NCBI GenBank assembly: GCA_964017235.1
Contig: OZ024931.1
Location: 96,366,221-96,430,220, forward strand
Length of the DNA stretch: 64,000 nucleotides
Direction: 5' to 3'
Source: Sabellastarte sp. h YS-2021
Lineage: Eukaryota > Annelida > Polychaeta > Sabellida > Sabellidae
Shown here: positions 53,256 through 61,800 of the stretch, piece by piece
Position numbering within the stretch: the first letter of the stretch is position 1
How the letters are laid out: every line of letters begins with the position of its first letter
Notes under the pieces: generated by a model
Told to the model about the DNA's origin: nothing
The model's database searches: none
The model's input: the letters and a program-made list of their open reading frames with translations, nothing else
Made by a program: the position numbers and the translations under genes

Positions 53256-55584
53256 CAATTACTGTGTTTCAAATGTGGTCGGATTGGTGAACTCTGTAAA
53301 TGTATCTGACAAGATGAAGGGTTTGAACCCACCACCACCAGTGACAAGCAAGAGCGAGACTGTGTTATCACATGTAAACTCTTTTGTTGCAAGTGTTCCT
53401 TTTGTCAGCGGGTCACCGCAAAAGAAAGGTGTAAATCCCGTTTATTGTCAATCTATCAGAGAAATAAACCATGTGAACGATGTTTCCTGTGTAGATCACT
53501 TGAGTTCTGTAAAGATTGTCACAAATGTCCCAACTGTTGTCACAAATCTTCCTGTAGGGGCAAGGCTTCAGCAGTTTTGGGAGAAGTGGGAAACTCTGGG
53601 TTCGAGTCCAAGAGTAATCAGAATACTGAGAGAGGGCTACACCCTTCCCTTCCGGTTCAGACCCAACCTAACCAGGTCACCAATGGTCATCAGCAAGTAT
53701 GTAAACCCCCAAAGACAGTCCCTCCTTTTGGAGGCACTGGCTCAGCTAACAAACAAAAATGCAGTGGAACCGGTAACAAATCAGACCTCCCTAGGGTTTT
53801 ACAACCGGCTATTTTTGGTTCCCAAACCCAACAACCGGTGGAGACCTATCCTGGACCTGAGCACTTTGAACATCTTTTTAAACACAGAGTCGTTCAAAAT
53901 GGAGACTCCAGAAACCATAAGAAGCTCCCTACAGGTAGGGGAGTGGGTCACCTCAATAGACTTCAAAGACGCATACTTCCACATTCCAATTCACAGTCAG
54001 TCCAGGAAGTACATGCGTTTTCACATTCAAGGCCAATCCTACCAGTTCAAGGCCCTGCCCTTTGGTCTTTCCACAGCACCCATGGAGTTCACAGTGGTGG
54101 CCAAAGAGGTCAAGCTCATGGCCTTACGACAGGGTATAAGAATCCACCAGTACCTAGACGACTGGCTGGTGAGAGCCTCTACCCTCCACACCTGTCTCCA
54201 GCATACTCAAACCCTGGTCACACTTTGTCAGGAGCTAGGGTGGCTGGTGAACAAGGAAAAGTCAGAACTGGCACCCAAACAGGTCTTCAGCTTCGTAGGT
54301 TACCAGTTCGACCTGAAAGAGGGCAAGGTCAGACCAACAGAAGAACGTTGGCAGGCCTTGACAGACAAGATCAGATCAATGATGTCGGATCAAGTATGTC
54401 CGGTCCGGAAATTCATGTCCCTCATAGGTCTCCTCACAGCAACAGAAAAACAAGTCCACTTAGGGCGACTCCACATGAGACCCATACAGTGGCACTTGAA
54501 AAACAATTGGAGGGTCCCAGAGTCACAGGAAAAGGTGATCCCGGTCCCCAAGTCCCTCCACCCTCATCTAAGGTGGTGGCTGGAGGAAAGCAATGTGCTA
54601 CTAGGTCAACCATTACACCCTCTAAAACCTGCTCTGCAGATCTTTACAGACGCATCAAACGAAGGGTGGGGCGCTCACTTGGACGACCACACTGCAAGGG
54701 GAACTTGGTCCCTTCCAGAAAGCAAGTTGCACATAAACCACTTAGAGCTAAAAGCAGTTTTTCTAGCTCTAAAGGAGCTTCGAACCCTGGTCTGCAACAA
54801 GACTGTGTTGATAGCTACAGACAACACAACAGTGGTTGCCTATATCAACAAAGAAGGGGGGATGAAGTCGGGGTCACTGTGTGCCCTACTGTGGAGAATC
54901 CTGTCCTGGTGCACCAGACAGCAGGTAACCCTCAGGGCACGTCACATCCCCGGCCGGCTGAACGTGATAGCAGACAAGCTATCCAGACTTGGCCAGACCA
55001 TTCAAACAGAGTGGTCACTTCATCCAGCAGTATTCCAAGCTGTATGCGCAAGGTGGCACCAGCCACAAGTGGACCTGTTTGCCACCAGGTTCAACAACAA
55101 ACTGCCTCAGTTTGTGTCACCGGTGCCAGACCCCCAGGCTTGGGCAGTGGATGCACTCAGTCTCTCCTGGGAGGACCTGGACCCATACGCCTTTCCACCG
55201 GCAGCCATCTTGGGCAAAGTGGTGGAGAAGCTCCAGGACTACCCCTGCAACAGAATAATCCTGATTGCCCCAGGGTGGCCCAACATGCCCTGGTTTTGGG
55301 ACCTGGTAGCAATGTCAAGCCAGATCCCACTGTGTCTGCCCAACCTACCCAACCTAGTGTCTCAGCCATTCAACCAGGTCCTTCACAGGAACCTGTCGAA
55401 TCTGAACCTACATGCCTGGCTCCTAGAGCCTCAGCAATCAAGGAGCAAGGCTTCTCTGAGGCAGTGGCAGCACGAATTGAGGCTCCTCAAAGAAGATCAA
55501 CCAGATCTGTCTATGAGGCAAAGTGGACCATTTTTACAAAGTGGTGCCTCAGTAATCAGGTGGACTTCAGGGCACCACCTCTGA
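52936..55584 (+). CDS. Reverse transcriptase / RNase H / DAM-like methyltransferase polyprotein, DIRS copy 3
   Basis: 882 codons; the true start may be internal, since the first ~100 lie over gag. RT: LPVGARLQQFWEKW, LFLVPKPNNRWRPILDLSTL, motif A with D342 (SIDFKDAYFHIPI), LPFGLSTAPMEF, YLDD at residues 406-409, KSELAPKQVFSFVGYQFDL. RNase H: D572 (FTDASNEGWG), E604 (HLELKAV), D629 (ATDNTTVVAYINKEGG), then HIPGRLNVIADKLSR. The methyltransferase-like part has VDLFATRFNNKLP, DLDPYAFPP (residues 747-755) in the place of the DPPY-type motif, and APGWPNMPWFWDLV. These are the domains and order of DIRS1-group elements. The protein copies RNA into the element's circular DNA. All RT and RNase H acids are present. 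Confidence 0.93.
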   Translation: MELNLTPCLPYARLQSTNSHSSRTAYWSRLKRRSYVVKRGVLLVPHRGNLDVFIHTSPPIEPLTSRTGSPLHRHGSRLETGKLLRKVVVKPQTSASSRPGDLKSINDNYCVSNVVGLVNSVNVSDKMKGLNPPPPVTSKSETVLSHVNSFVASVPFVSGSPQKKGVNPVYCQSIREINHVNDVSCVDHLSSVKIVTNVPTVVTNLPVGARLQQFWEKWETLGSSPRVIRILREGYTLPFRFRPNLTRSPMVISKYVNPQRQSLLLEALAQLTNKNAVEPVTNQTSLGFYNRLFLVPKPNNRWRPILDLSTLNIFLNTESFKMETPETIRSSLQVGEWVTSIDFKDAYFHIPIHSQSRKYMRFHIQGQSYQFKALPFGLSTAPMEFTVVAKEVKLMALRQGIRIHQYLDDWLVRASTLHTCLQHTQTLVTLCQELGWLVNKEKSELAPKQVFSFVGYQFDLKEGKVRPTEERWQALTDKIRSMMSDQVCPVRKFMSLIGLLTATEKQVHLGRLHMRPIQWHLKNNWRVPESQEKVIPVPKSLHPHLRWWLEESNVLLGQPLHPLKPALQIFTDASNEGWGAHLDDHTARGTWSLPESKLHINHLELKAVFLALKELRTLVCNKTVLIATDNTTVVAYINKEGGMKSGSLCALLWRILSWCTRQQVTLRARHIPGRLNVIADKLSRLGQTIQTEWSLHPAVFQAVCARWHQPQVDLFATRFNNKLPQFVSPVPDPQAWAVDALSLSWEDLDPYAFPPAAILGKVVEKLQDYPCNRIILIAPGWPNMPWFWDLVAMSSQIPLCLPNLPNLVSQPFNQVLHRNLSNLNLHAWLLEPQQSRSKASLRQWQHELRLLKEDQPDLSMRQSGPFLQSGASVIRWTSGHHL
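53253..53261 (+). other. Leaky-stop context TGA-CAA-TTA at the end of gag (copy 3)
   Basis: AAA TGA CAA TTA CTG TGT. The next codons in the gag frame read QLLCFKCG, then LCKC, then a TGA at 53307-53309 (a CGA to TGA change would explain it). After that the frame is open to 56498. Conserved at the same place in copies 1 and 2. Confidence 0.6.
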
Positions 55585-56498
55585 AAGCCATTGCTGACTT
55601 CCTCCTGCATTTGTTTCAGGACAAGAAGTTACAACCAGGCACTATTGATGGCTACAGATCCGCCATTGCTGACAAACTGGGCAATTCCACCATTAATGTC
55701 AGCAAAGATGAGAATCTCACTCATCTCCTGGATAGTTTCCATAGAGACAGACCTAAAGGCAGGAGGGGCATCCCCTCCTGGAACCTTTCACTGGTTTTAC
55801 ATCAGCTCACAAAGGCTCCTTTTGAACCCCTGAAAGAGTCCTCCTTGAAACATTTGACTTTCAAGACTGTTTTCTTGCTGGCTTTGGGTTCAGGTAAACG
55901 CAGGAGTGAGATCCATGCTTGGTTACATAAGAACATCAGACACCAGTCAGACTGGTCTAAGGTGTCTTTGTACCCCTCACCCAGCTTCCTATCCAAGAAC
56001 CAGCTGGCTAAGGAAGGTCCAGATAGTGTGGCGCCAGTGGTCATCCCAGCCCTGGCACCATCTCTGGATAGGTCACTCAAGGGTGACAGGTCCCTATGTC
56101 CAGTTAGAGCCCTGCGCTACTACTTGGACAGGACTGCAGACCTCAGGCAGAATAAGGAGTTAGTCTTTGTCTCCTTCAAGAAGGGTTTTGATAAAGACAT
56201 CTCACCTGCCACCATCTCCTCATGGATCAAACAGACTGTGGTTCTGTGCTATGAGCTCTCTGACCAGGAGGCCCTCACCTTACATCAGGTTAAAGCCCAT
56301 GATGTTAGGGCCTTTGCTGCTTCTAAGGCCTTCCAATCAGGGATCTCCTTAGACCAGATCTTGTCAGCCTGCCACTGGAAATCTCACAACACCTTCACCC
56401 AATTCTATTTGAAGGATGTTGCCTGGGCTGACTCAGAGCTTTTCCACCTGGGACCTGTAGTGGCTGCCCAGCAGGTGCACCACCAGGCCCAGAAGTGA
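53310..56498 (+). CDS. Tyrosine recombinase ORF with cysteine-rich N-terminus, DIRS copy 3
   Basis: The frame is open from 53310 (first ATG 53445, 1017 codons) and is the gag frame. It starts with cysteine pairs (CVITCKLFCCKCSFC, CERCFLCRS, CKDCHKCPNCC, SSCR) that overlap the RT leader. About 650 codons overlap the RT/RNase H/methyltransferase frame. The recombinase proper begins at QGFSEAVAARIEAPQRRSTR. Numbered from ATG 53445, catalytic residues are R819/R820 (GKRRSEIHAWL), H952 and R955 (HDVRAFAA), and Y988 (FTQFYLKDVAW). The enzyme integrates circular element DNA. Whether the recombinase is made alone from an internal start, or fused to the cysteine module or to Gag, cannot be told from sequence. 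Confidence 0.88.
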   Translation, partial: QDEGFEPTTTSDKQERDCVITCKLFCCKCSFCQRVTAKERCKSRLLSIYQRNKPCERCFLCRSLEFCKDCHKCPNCCHKSSCRGKASAVLGEVGNSGFESKSNQNTERGLHPSLPVQTQPNQVTNGHQQVCKPPKTVPPFGGTGSANKQKCSGTGNKSDLPRVLQPAIFGSQTQQPVETYPGPEHFEHLFKHRVVQNGDSRNHKKLPTGRGVGHLNRLQRRILPHSNSQSVQEVHAFSHSRPILPVQGPALWSFHSTHGVHSGGQRGQAHGLTTGYKNPPVPRRLAGESLYPPHLSPAYSNPGHTLSGARVAGEQGKVRTGTQTGLQLRRLPVRPERGQGQTNRRTLAGLDRQDQINDVGSSMSGPEIHVPHRSPHSNRKTSPLRATPHETHTVALEKQLEGPRVTGKGDPGPQVPPPSSKVVAGGKQCATRSTITPSKTCSADLYRRIKRRVGRSLGRPHCKGNLVPSRKQVAHKPLRAKSSFSSSKGASNPGLQQDCVDSYRQHNSGCLYQQRRGDEVGVTVCPTVENPVLVHQTAGNPQGTSHPRPAERDSRQAIQTWPDHSNRVVTSSSSIPSCMRKVAPATSGPVCHQVQQQTASVCVTGARPPGLGSGCTQSLLGGPGPIRLSTGSHLGQSGGEAPGLPLQQNNPDCPRVAQHALVLGPGSNVKPDPTVSAQPTQPSVSAIQPGPSQEPVESEPTCLAPRASAIKEQGFSEAVAARIEAPQRRSTRSVYEAKWTIFTKWCLSNQVDFRAPPLKAIADFLLHLFQDKKLQPGTIDGYRSAIADKLGNSTINVSKDENLTHLLDSFHRDRPKGRRGIPSWNLSLVLHQLTKAPFEPLKESSLKHLTFKTVFLLALGSGKRRSEIHAWLHKNIRHQSDWSKVSLYPSPSFLSKNQLAKEGPDSVAPVVIPALAPSLDRSLKGDRSLCPVRALRYYLDRTADLRQNKELVFVSFKKGFDKDISPATISSWIKQTVVLCYELSDQEALTLHQVKAHDVRAFAASKAFQSGISLDQILSACHWKSHNTFTQFYLKDVAWADSELFHLGPVVAAQQVHHQAQK

Positions 56499-56880
56499 GG
56501 GGATGTTGTATATATGTAAATATGTACATATTGTAAATAGGTTAGATATGTACATAATGTAAATATGTTGAGTGTACATATATTTTCAAAAAAAAAACAA
56601 AAAAAAACAAAACTGTGACTTGCTTCCTTTGGGAAGTTTATTTCTTCTGGGACTGAACTCAGCCCCTCTCTCTCTCTGTCTTTCCCTTCTCAGACCATCT
56701 CTGGAAGGAAAGAAAAGGGGGGGGGCAACGTCGATAGGCTCCCGGTTAACCGGTGAGTTAGTGGCCGACCATGACCTTTCAGGGTTCTCTGACCCTAGGT
56801 CAAATGGGCCTGTTCAAATTTGTTGTTATGAGTTCACATAAGTCCCTAGCTGCTTACCCGCCTACCAAGCGGTAGTTATT
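56499..56880. other. 3' non-coding region of DIRS copy 3
   Basis: tatatgtaaatatgtacata repeats, an interrupted A-run (aaaaaaaacaaaaaaaaac type), a CT-rich tract, a G run and gttaaccggtgag. Copies 1 and 2 share the order of these tracts (9361-9720 and 21520-21861). Confidence 0.6.
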
Positions 56881-56882
56881 CA

Positions 56883-56978
56883 GCAATTGTCCATTGGATA
56901 GGATGTATTAACGCAATAAAATTGCAAATTTAATAAGTAAATTAAATTTTTATAAGTTAATACCCTATCCAATGGACA
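56883..56978. repeat. Internal complementary region, DIRS copy 3
   Basis: gcaattgtccattggatagg and atgtattaacgcaataaaa are the inverse of 50928-50965. ttgcaaatttaataagtaa and ttataagttaataccctatc are the inverse of 57195-57252. The joint of the two halves is the circle junction sequence expected for a DIRS element. Confidence 0.9.
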
Positions 56979-57039
56979 GGCAAGGCCCACCCAACCGGCC
57001 TCGCTATCAGCTTACTAGGGGTCTTACTAGGATTAGACA

Positions 57040-57252
57040 CGAAAAAGATGCTATGACGTCAATAGGTAAACAGGAAATGAAGTACGATGCGCCACCTGGC
57101 GAATGCACACTCTGTGACCGGTCCTGCCGGTAGTATATACAGGACGTCTTTTTCTGACATTTGGCGGGACCGGTCGTGCCGACCGGTAAAGCAGTTGTCC
57201 ATTGGATAGGGTATTAACTTATAAAAATTTAATTTACTTATTAAATTTGCAA
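57040..57252. repeat. Right inverted terminal repeat, DIRS copy 3
   Basis: Inverse of 50945-51125 (gatgctatgacgtcaatagg, gcgccacctggcgaatgcac, accggtcctgccggt, accggtcgtgccgaccggt). It ends with the AT-rich extension tattaacttataaaaattta ... tttgcaa, which only the ICR repeats. Confidence 0.9.
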
Positions 57253-58040
57253 AATACTAGGTCTTATGTAAGATTTTATTTGCTGAAACTGCATATTGTT
57301 TGAGACAAAAAACATATCTAGCCTAGACTGAACCAAGCCTCCTTTGACCTTGTTTCGCCAAGTGTACCTAGGGGTATTGGGATGTTGAAGTCTGAAAATA
57401 TCCATAAGTCAAACTCTTCCAATAAATCTATAAGCTTTCGAGCATAATTACTTTGAGTTTCTTGGAAACCTCCTTGTTTATCAATCGAAGGGTCCATACA
57501 TGTGTTAAAGTCTCCACCAAGTATTATTTTTTTACCAAGAAAACTCTGAAGTTGTTCCCTTAGTTCTGCTAGGAATTGAATTTGATCACTCTGGTTATTC
57601 TTTGTTGGAGCATAAATATTAGCCAATACCACGTCTACATCTTCTATAAAAGTATGCAATATCGAGTATCTTCCATTTTTGTCAGTTATATGGTTAATAA
57701 TTTTTATGTTATAGTTAAAAGTTATAGTAGGAATTAGTGTGCACACCCCACGTGCATTACTTGTACCATGACTGTAAAACACATTATATCCTGTGAAATC
57801 TGCAGACCAAGACTGCTCAGAATCTAAGGTGGAGTGAACCTCCTGAAGGAAAGTAATCCCTGTAAAATTGGAACTTAGCCATTTGTACAATGTAGTTCTT
57901 TTGAGCCTTTCACCAAGTCCATTAGTATTTAAGCTAAAAACATTAAGACTTCTCTTTTGTTGCATATAGTGAAAAAAATAGCAGTTTTTTCTCAGAAGCA
58001 AGTTCCAATTTACAGACACAGTTACTCCAAGATATAACAA
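57253..58040 (-). pseudogene. LINE ORF2, apurinic-type endonuclease part
   Basis: Reading leftward from 58040: LNVFSLNTNGLGERLKRT, FLQEVHSTLDSEQSW, GYNVFYSHGTSNARGVCTL, VVLANIYAPTKNNQSDQ and IILGGDFNTCMDPSIDKQGG are the ordered motifs of the EEP-fold endonuclease of L1-type LINEs. The final SDH motif lies on the far side of DIRS copy 3 (about 50907-50927), in frame once that element is removed. No ORF1 is seen upstream. This half has no internal stop. Confidence 0.85.
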
Positions 58041-58837
58041 TTTGTTGAGGGTTAGGTATATTGCTGATTCTAGATATGCAATAGTTAATCAACACACACA
58101 AAGGATAGGTATGAAGCTCAAAATTAAAACACATTAAGAACAAAGAGAAATAACATAACATAGGAATGTCATCAAAAGACATGAATATACAATCCATGAT
58201 ACTAGAAATCAATATTGCAACACTGTAGTATAGACAGGAGTTAGGATGAAATAAGATATAGAACATGAATATATCAAGCTGTAAACAATCTAATCTTGCA
58301 CTAGTTATCTAACTTGTAGCATAGTATGTTAACTTAAATCACACTAATAATAACACAATAGTCCATAAGAGGTTCATGTTGCCACAAATTATTAACTTCA
58401 GATATCAGTAATAACACTGTCGCATGAATATAGTTTGATCTAAATATTTACACATATACATAATACATAGCAACAATCCAACATTTTAATAATAATAGGT
58501 ACAGGTGCTCATGAAAAATGAAAAAAAGGACTAAATAGTCCATCAAACGCTCATGCATACACGCATTATTAACCTAGAATATCAGTATTAACACTGTTGC
58601 ATAAATACTATTTAATCTAGATATAATAGATATAATAGATATTAGATAATATAACTATTACAATATGAATAGCTTTATGTTATACATTGTAGCAATTCAA
58701 CATATTAAAGATGATAAGTAATTAATGTTGCTTATAAAAAAATGAAGAAAAAAAACCAAAAAAAAAACCAAAACAATGAACAACACGATAATCTAAATAT
58801 ATACACGCCCAATACTATCAACAGCTTTGGCATGTTT
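58041..58837 (-). repeat. Probable LINE 5' untranslated region with repeated blocks
   Basis: AT-rich sequence with related blocks near 58360-58440, 58500-58600 and 58730-58800. Each combines a gctcatgaaaaatgaaaa-type stretch, cacgcattattaac-like words, and tatcagtattaacactgttg-like words. 58850-58880 (inside the polymerase end) resembles the same A-rich block. A monomeric 5' UTR would fit, but this is tentative. No open frame of note. Confidence 0.45.
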
Positions 58838-61800
58838 TCACTTGCAATTCATGTTGCTCATAAAAACGAAGAAAAAAAAACTGTGGAATAACTTGTTTTC
58901 AAAATCTTGTAGTTTTTCAGGCTTGATCACATCTCTCACGGTAGGGGCAGTAATAGCAAAGTAGGCTGAATCCGTGTCCATTTCTATGTATTCAAAATTG
59001 GACTTGTCAACGTATTCCAGTAAAAAGTCATAGTACCATTCTAGCATTTTTAATTTAGCATATTGTAACATGGCAAATCCAATCTGAATAGGGAGGTTTA
59101 ATTTTTTGTGGGATTTCATCAATTCTATTTCTGCAAAATCGTCTCCAAGATCTTCTATTTTCTTGAAAGTGGGCAGGTTCACTTTCAGTGCAATATCTCT
59201 GTTTCCTTTGACATATTCTACTTTTTGATGTTTTTCCTGGTCCATGATCATGGACCTATAAGCAGAGTTGCCCAGTAATTTCATAGTATCCCCCAAAAGC
59301 AAGTGGTCTGGTGAGACATCTCCTTTGCATCTGGCTTCGCTGACTTTCTGAACTCTTTAAAAGAGGCTTGGGGAGAAAACTCGATGACTTGATAGACTTC
59401 TGTTACTTCCAATCTGTGGTCTGTACCATTTGAGCAGTGGAGTCAACAGCAAGATCTTTTTCGCTTTCATGTCTCCTATCAACAATCTCCTAGGCTTGGT
59501 GGACATGTTGTATTTGGTGATGTGGTCTTGCATCAGGGAACCCATGGCACTGACTGGCACATCACAAGTACAAAAGATGGGGGTCATTTCTTCAAATTAA
59601 CTTTTCAAATGTTCTGGGAATTGAATATCGACTTCTACCATGCCAAACAATTTTCCATCAACTACATCCTTTAGTATTTGGTCTTATGTTAATGCTTTCT
59701 TATGGCTTTGATAATAAGGTGGTTAGTATTTATTCCGTGGTAAAGGCTGGTACTGACATTCTTTCATCTTGACTACTTTAAAACCTTGTTCTTTCAAATA
59801 TGTTTCTTTATCCTCTTTATGTGTCATCTTTTGCCTCTTGGTCATCAATTTTGGAAATTTTTCCCAGGCCGTGTTAGTGAGTCTACATTTGTGTCCATGG
59901 TACCAGCACCCATCGAATTCATACACAGTTTTGTTGACGTATTCATATCCATCACAAAAATAGGGACCTATGTGGTATTCTTGGCCTGTATTCATCAGCT
60001 TTTGAATTTGAATGCCTTTGGATTCAGCCTCTTTGTCCATCCAGGCAAACATGTGCAGATACTTTTTGTTGACTTTGGGTTTGAAGTCTGGACCTTGTCT
60101 TCTCACAAAATAACCCCCTGGCATATCTTCTCCTATGGCCCATAGATACAAAGCATTACAGTCATACCCCACAATATTCTGACACAGTTTGTTTTTTCTG
60201 ATTTGAGTTTTCCCACCCTGTGGTATCTGGTGAAAATGATGCTGGGTCCGCCCACAATATTTTTCTTGATGGTGTTGTAAAGATCAACATCTTTCAGTCC
60301 AAATAAGGAAAAGGTGGGTCTGTCTTGAAATAAAAATTTTCTGGCTACACCCGGGATACTCAAACATTCTTTTAAAAATCAATTCCAATGTCTTTATAAA
60401 CACTTGCATTTTTTCTACTGCTTCCACAAAAGGTTTCACGTCTAAATTGTTGTAGTATTCCAAAAAAATCTTGAAAGGTTTCAATGCCCTGCCTTTCCCA
60501 CACTTGCTGCAACAGTTCATAATTTTGTATGAGGCCCTCTCCTCCCAGGGTGTTCTTTGGATTTATCGTAGAGTAAAAAGCTTCTGGAGGAGGTAAGCTG
60601 GTGGCTTCCAATTTTCTTTCATCATCAAACCATTCATAAGGAAAAATTTAGATTCTTCTGTCTAATAGGCTTTCAAAAATTATGCATAACTATAACCAGG
60701 AGCCAAATAGTTGGAAATGTCCAGGAACCTAAATTCTGGATTGTCAACGCACATGTATTGATTGTTTTTCTTGACCACAAAATAATCGTTAGTTTTGTGC
60801 AGCTTTAATGTTTTAGCAAGCTCCATTTTGATGAGGTTGATGTCGTATTTGGCACTATTGAAACCTAACACTCGCACTTCTCGCTTATATTTTTCAAGCT
60901 TCTTTTCTAGATCTGCTTCTAAGGGTGCATCAAACATCTCACTGGCCAAGTCATAAATGTGAGTGGCTATCTCGGTCATGTAGTCCACCATGTCCTTTAA
61001 CAAGACTTTGAGGTCAGGACTCACAAAACAGGTGGGTGAGTCATAGCCAGGTACATTGCTGCAGATACTGACACTGATGGGGTGGTGTTTGGTTTTCCAA
61101 TGAATGGTTTGCTGGGTTGTATTCACAGGCAAGAGCAGAGATTCAAAATCATACATGATAAACCAGGGGAAAAATGGACGTTCTCCTGTCCTCTGGTACA
61201 TTTCCTCAGAAAAACTGCATGGCGGAGTATAGATACCTCCCACATATTGAAACTTTTTGATTCCTGTGCAATTCTTTTGGTGTTGCTTCCAATCTCCTCT
61301 GTGATCAAACAGTTTTTGGCAGTGCTGGCAGGTATATTTCTTGGCATAGCGTTGAAAATCTGTAATGAGGCTCAAATGGTGGTTGTGTAGATTTAATTTT
61401 AATTCCTCTTCAAAATGGTTGAAACTTTGATAGATGGGCACTACAGTTCCATTTTCTTGCAACTCATACACATAAATATTCTTCTTAAAGCATTGTTCTA
61501 AGTCGGGCATTACTTATAAACTGACTGGGGTGAGTTCTGCCATGAATTGTTCCCACTGTCTTAAGGCTTCTTTGGTTTTCTTCAATTTGGGGTAAACAAA
61601 ACAATGGAAGAAACATAAGTTGTCTCAATACAGATGCCCCTGGGTGTTTTTATGCATGGTTAACAATCCCTTGCAGTTGACCACGTAATCGGGCAGCTCC
61701 CCACATTTCAGGGGAAATTGTGTGGGGGTAACATCGAACACCATGTTAGTCACCAGAAATCGTTTCCACTGGCTGTTGGGTTTGGAAGCCTGCAAATATT

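Larger units (their letters stand above)
50928..57252 (+). mobile_element. DIRS-like retrotransposon, copy 3 (best preserved), nested in the LINE
   Basis: 6.33 kb with long open frames for gag (660 codons), RT/RNase H/methyltransferase-like (882) and recombinase (1017 from its first ATG). It has terminal inverted repeats and an ICR. Removing it restores the LINE endonuclease frame with no duplicated target bases. It is close to copy 1 in its terminal repeats and proteins. Visible lesions are a small deletion at the gag start and a TGA shortly after the gag stop, so this copy is young. Confidence 0.93.

Noticed and set aside
53445-56498. Bacterial or phage integrase gene acquired by transfer
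   Set aside because: The recombinase belongs to the DIRS gene set by order, overlap and repeats. Nothing around it is bacterial.
59769-60145. Plus-strand open frames opposite the polymerase
   Set aside because: Shadows of the minus-strand polymerase frame, which holds the recognised motif A.
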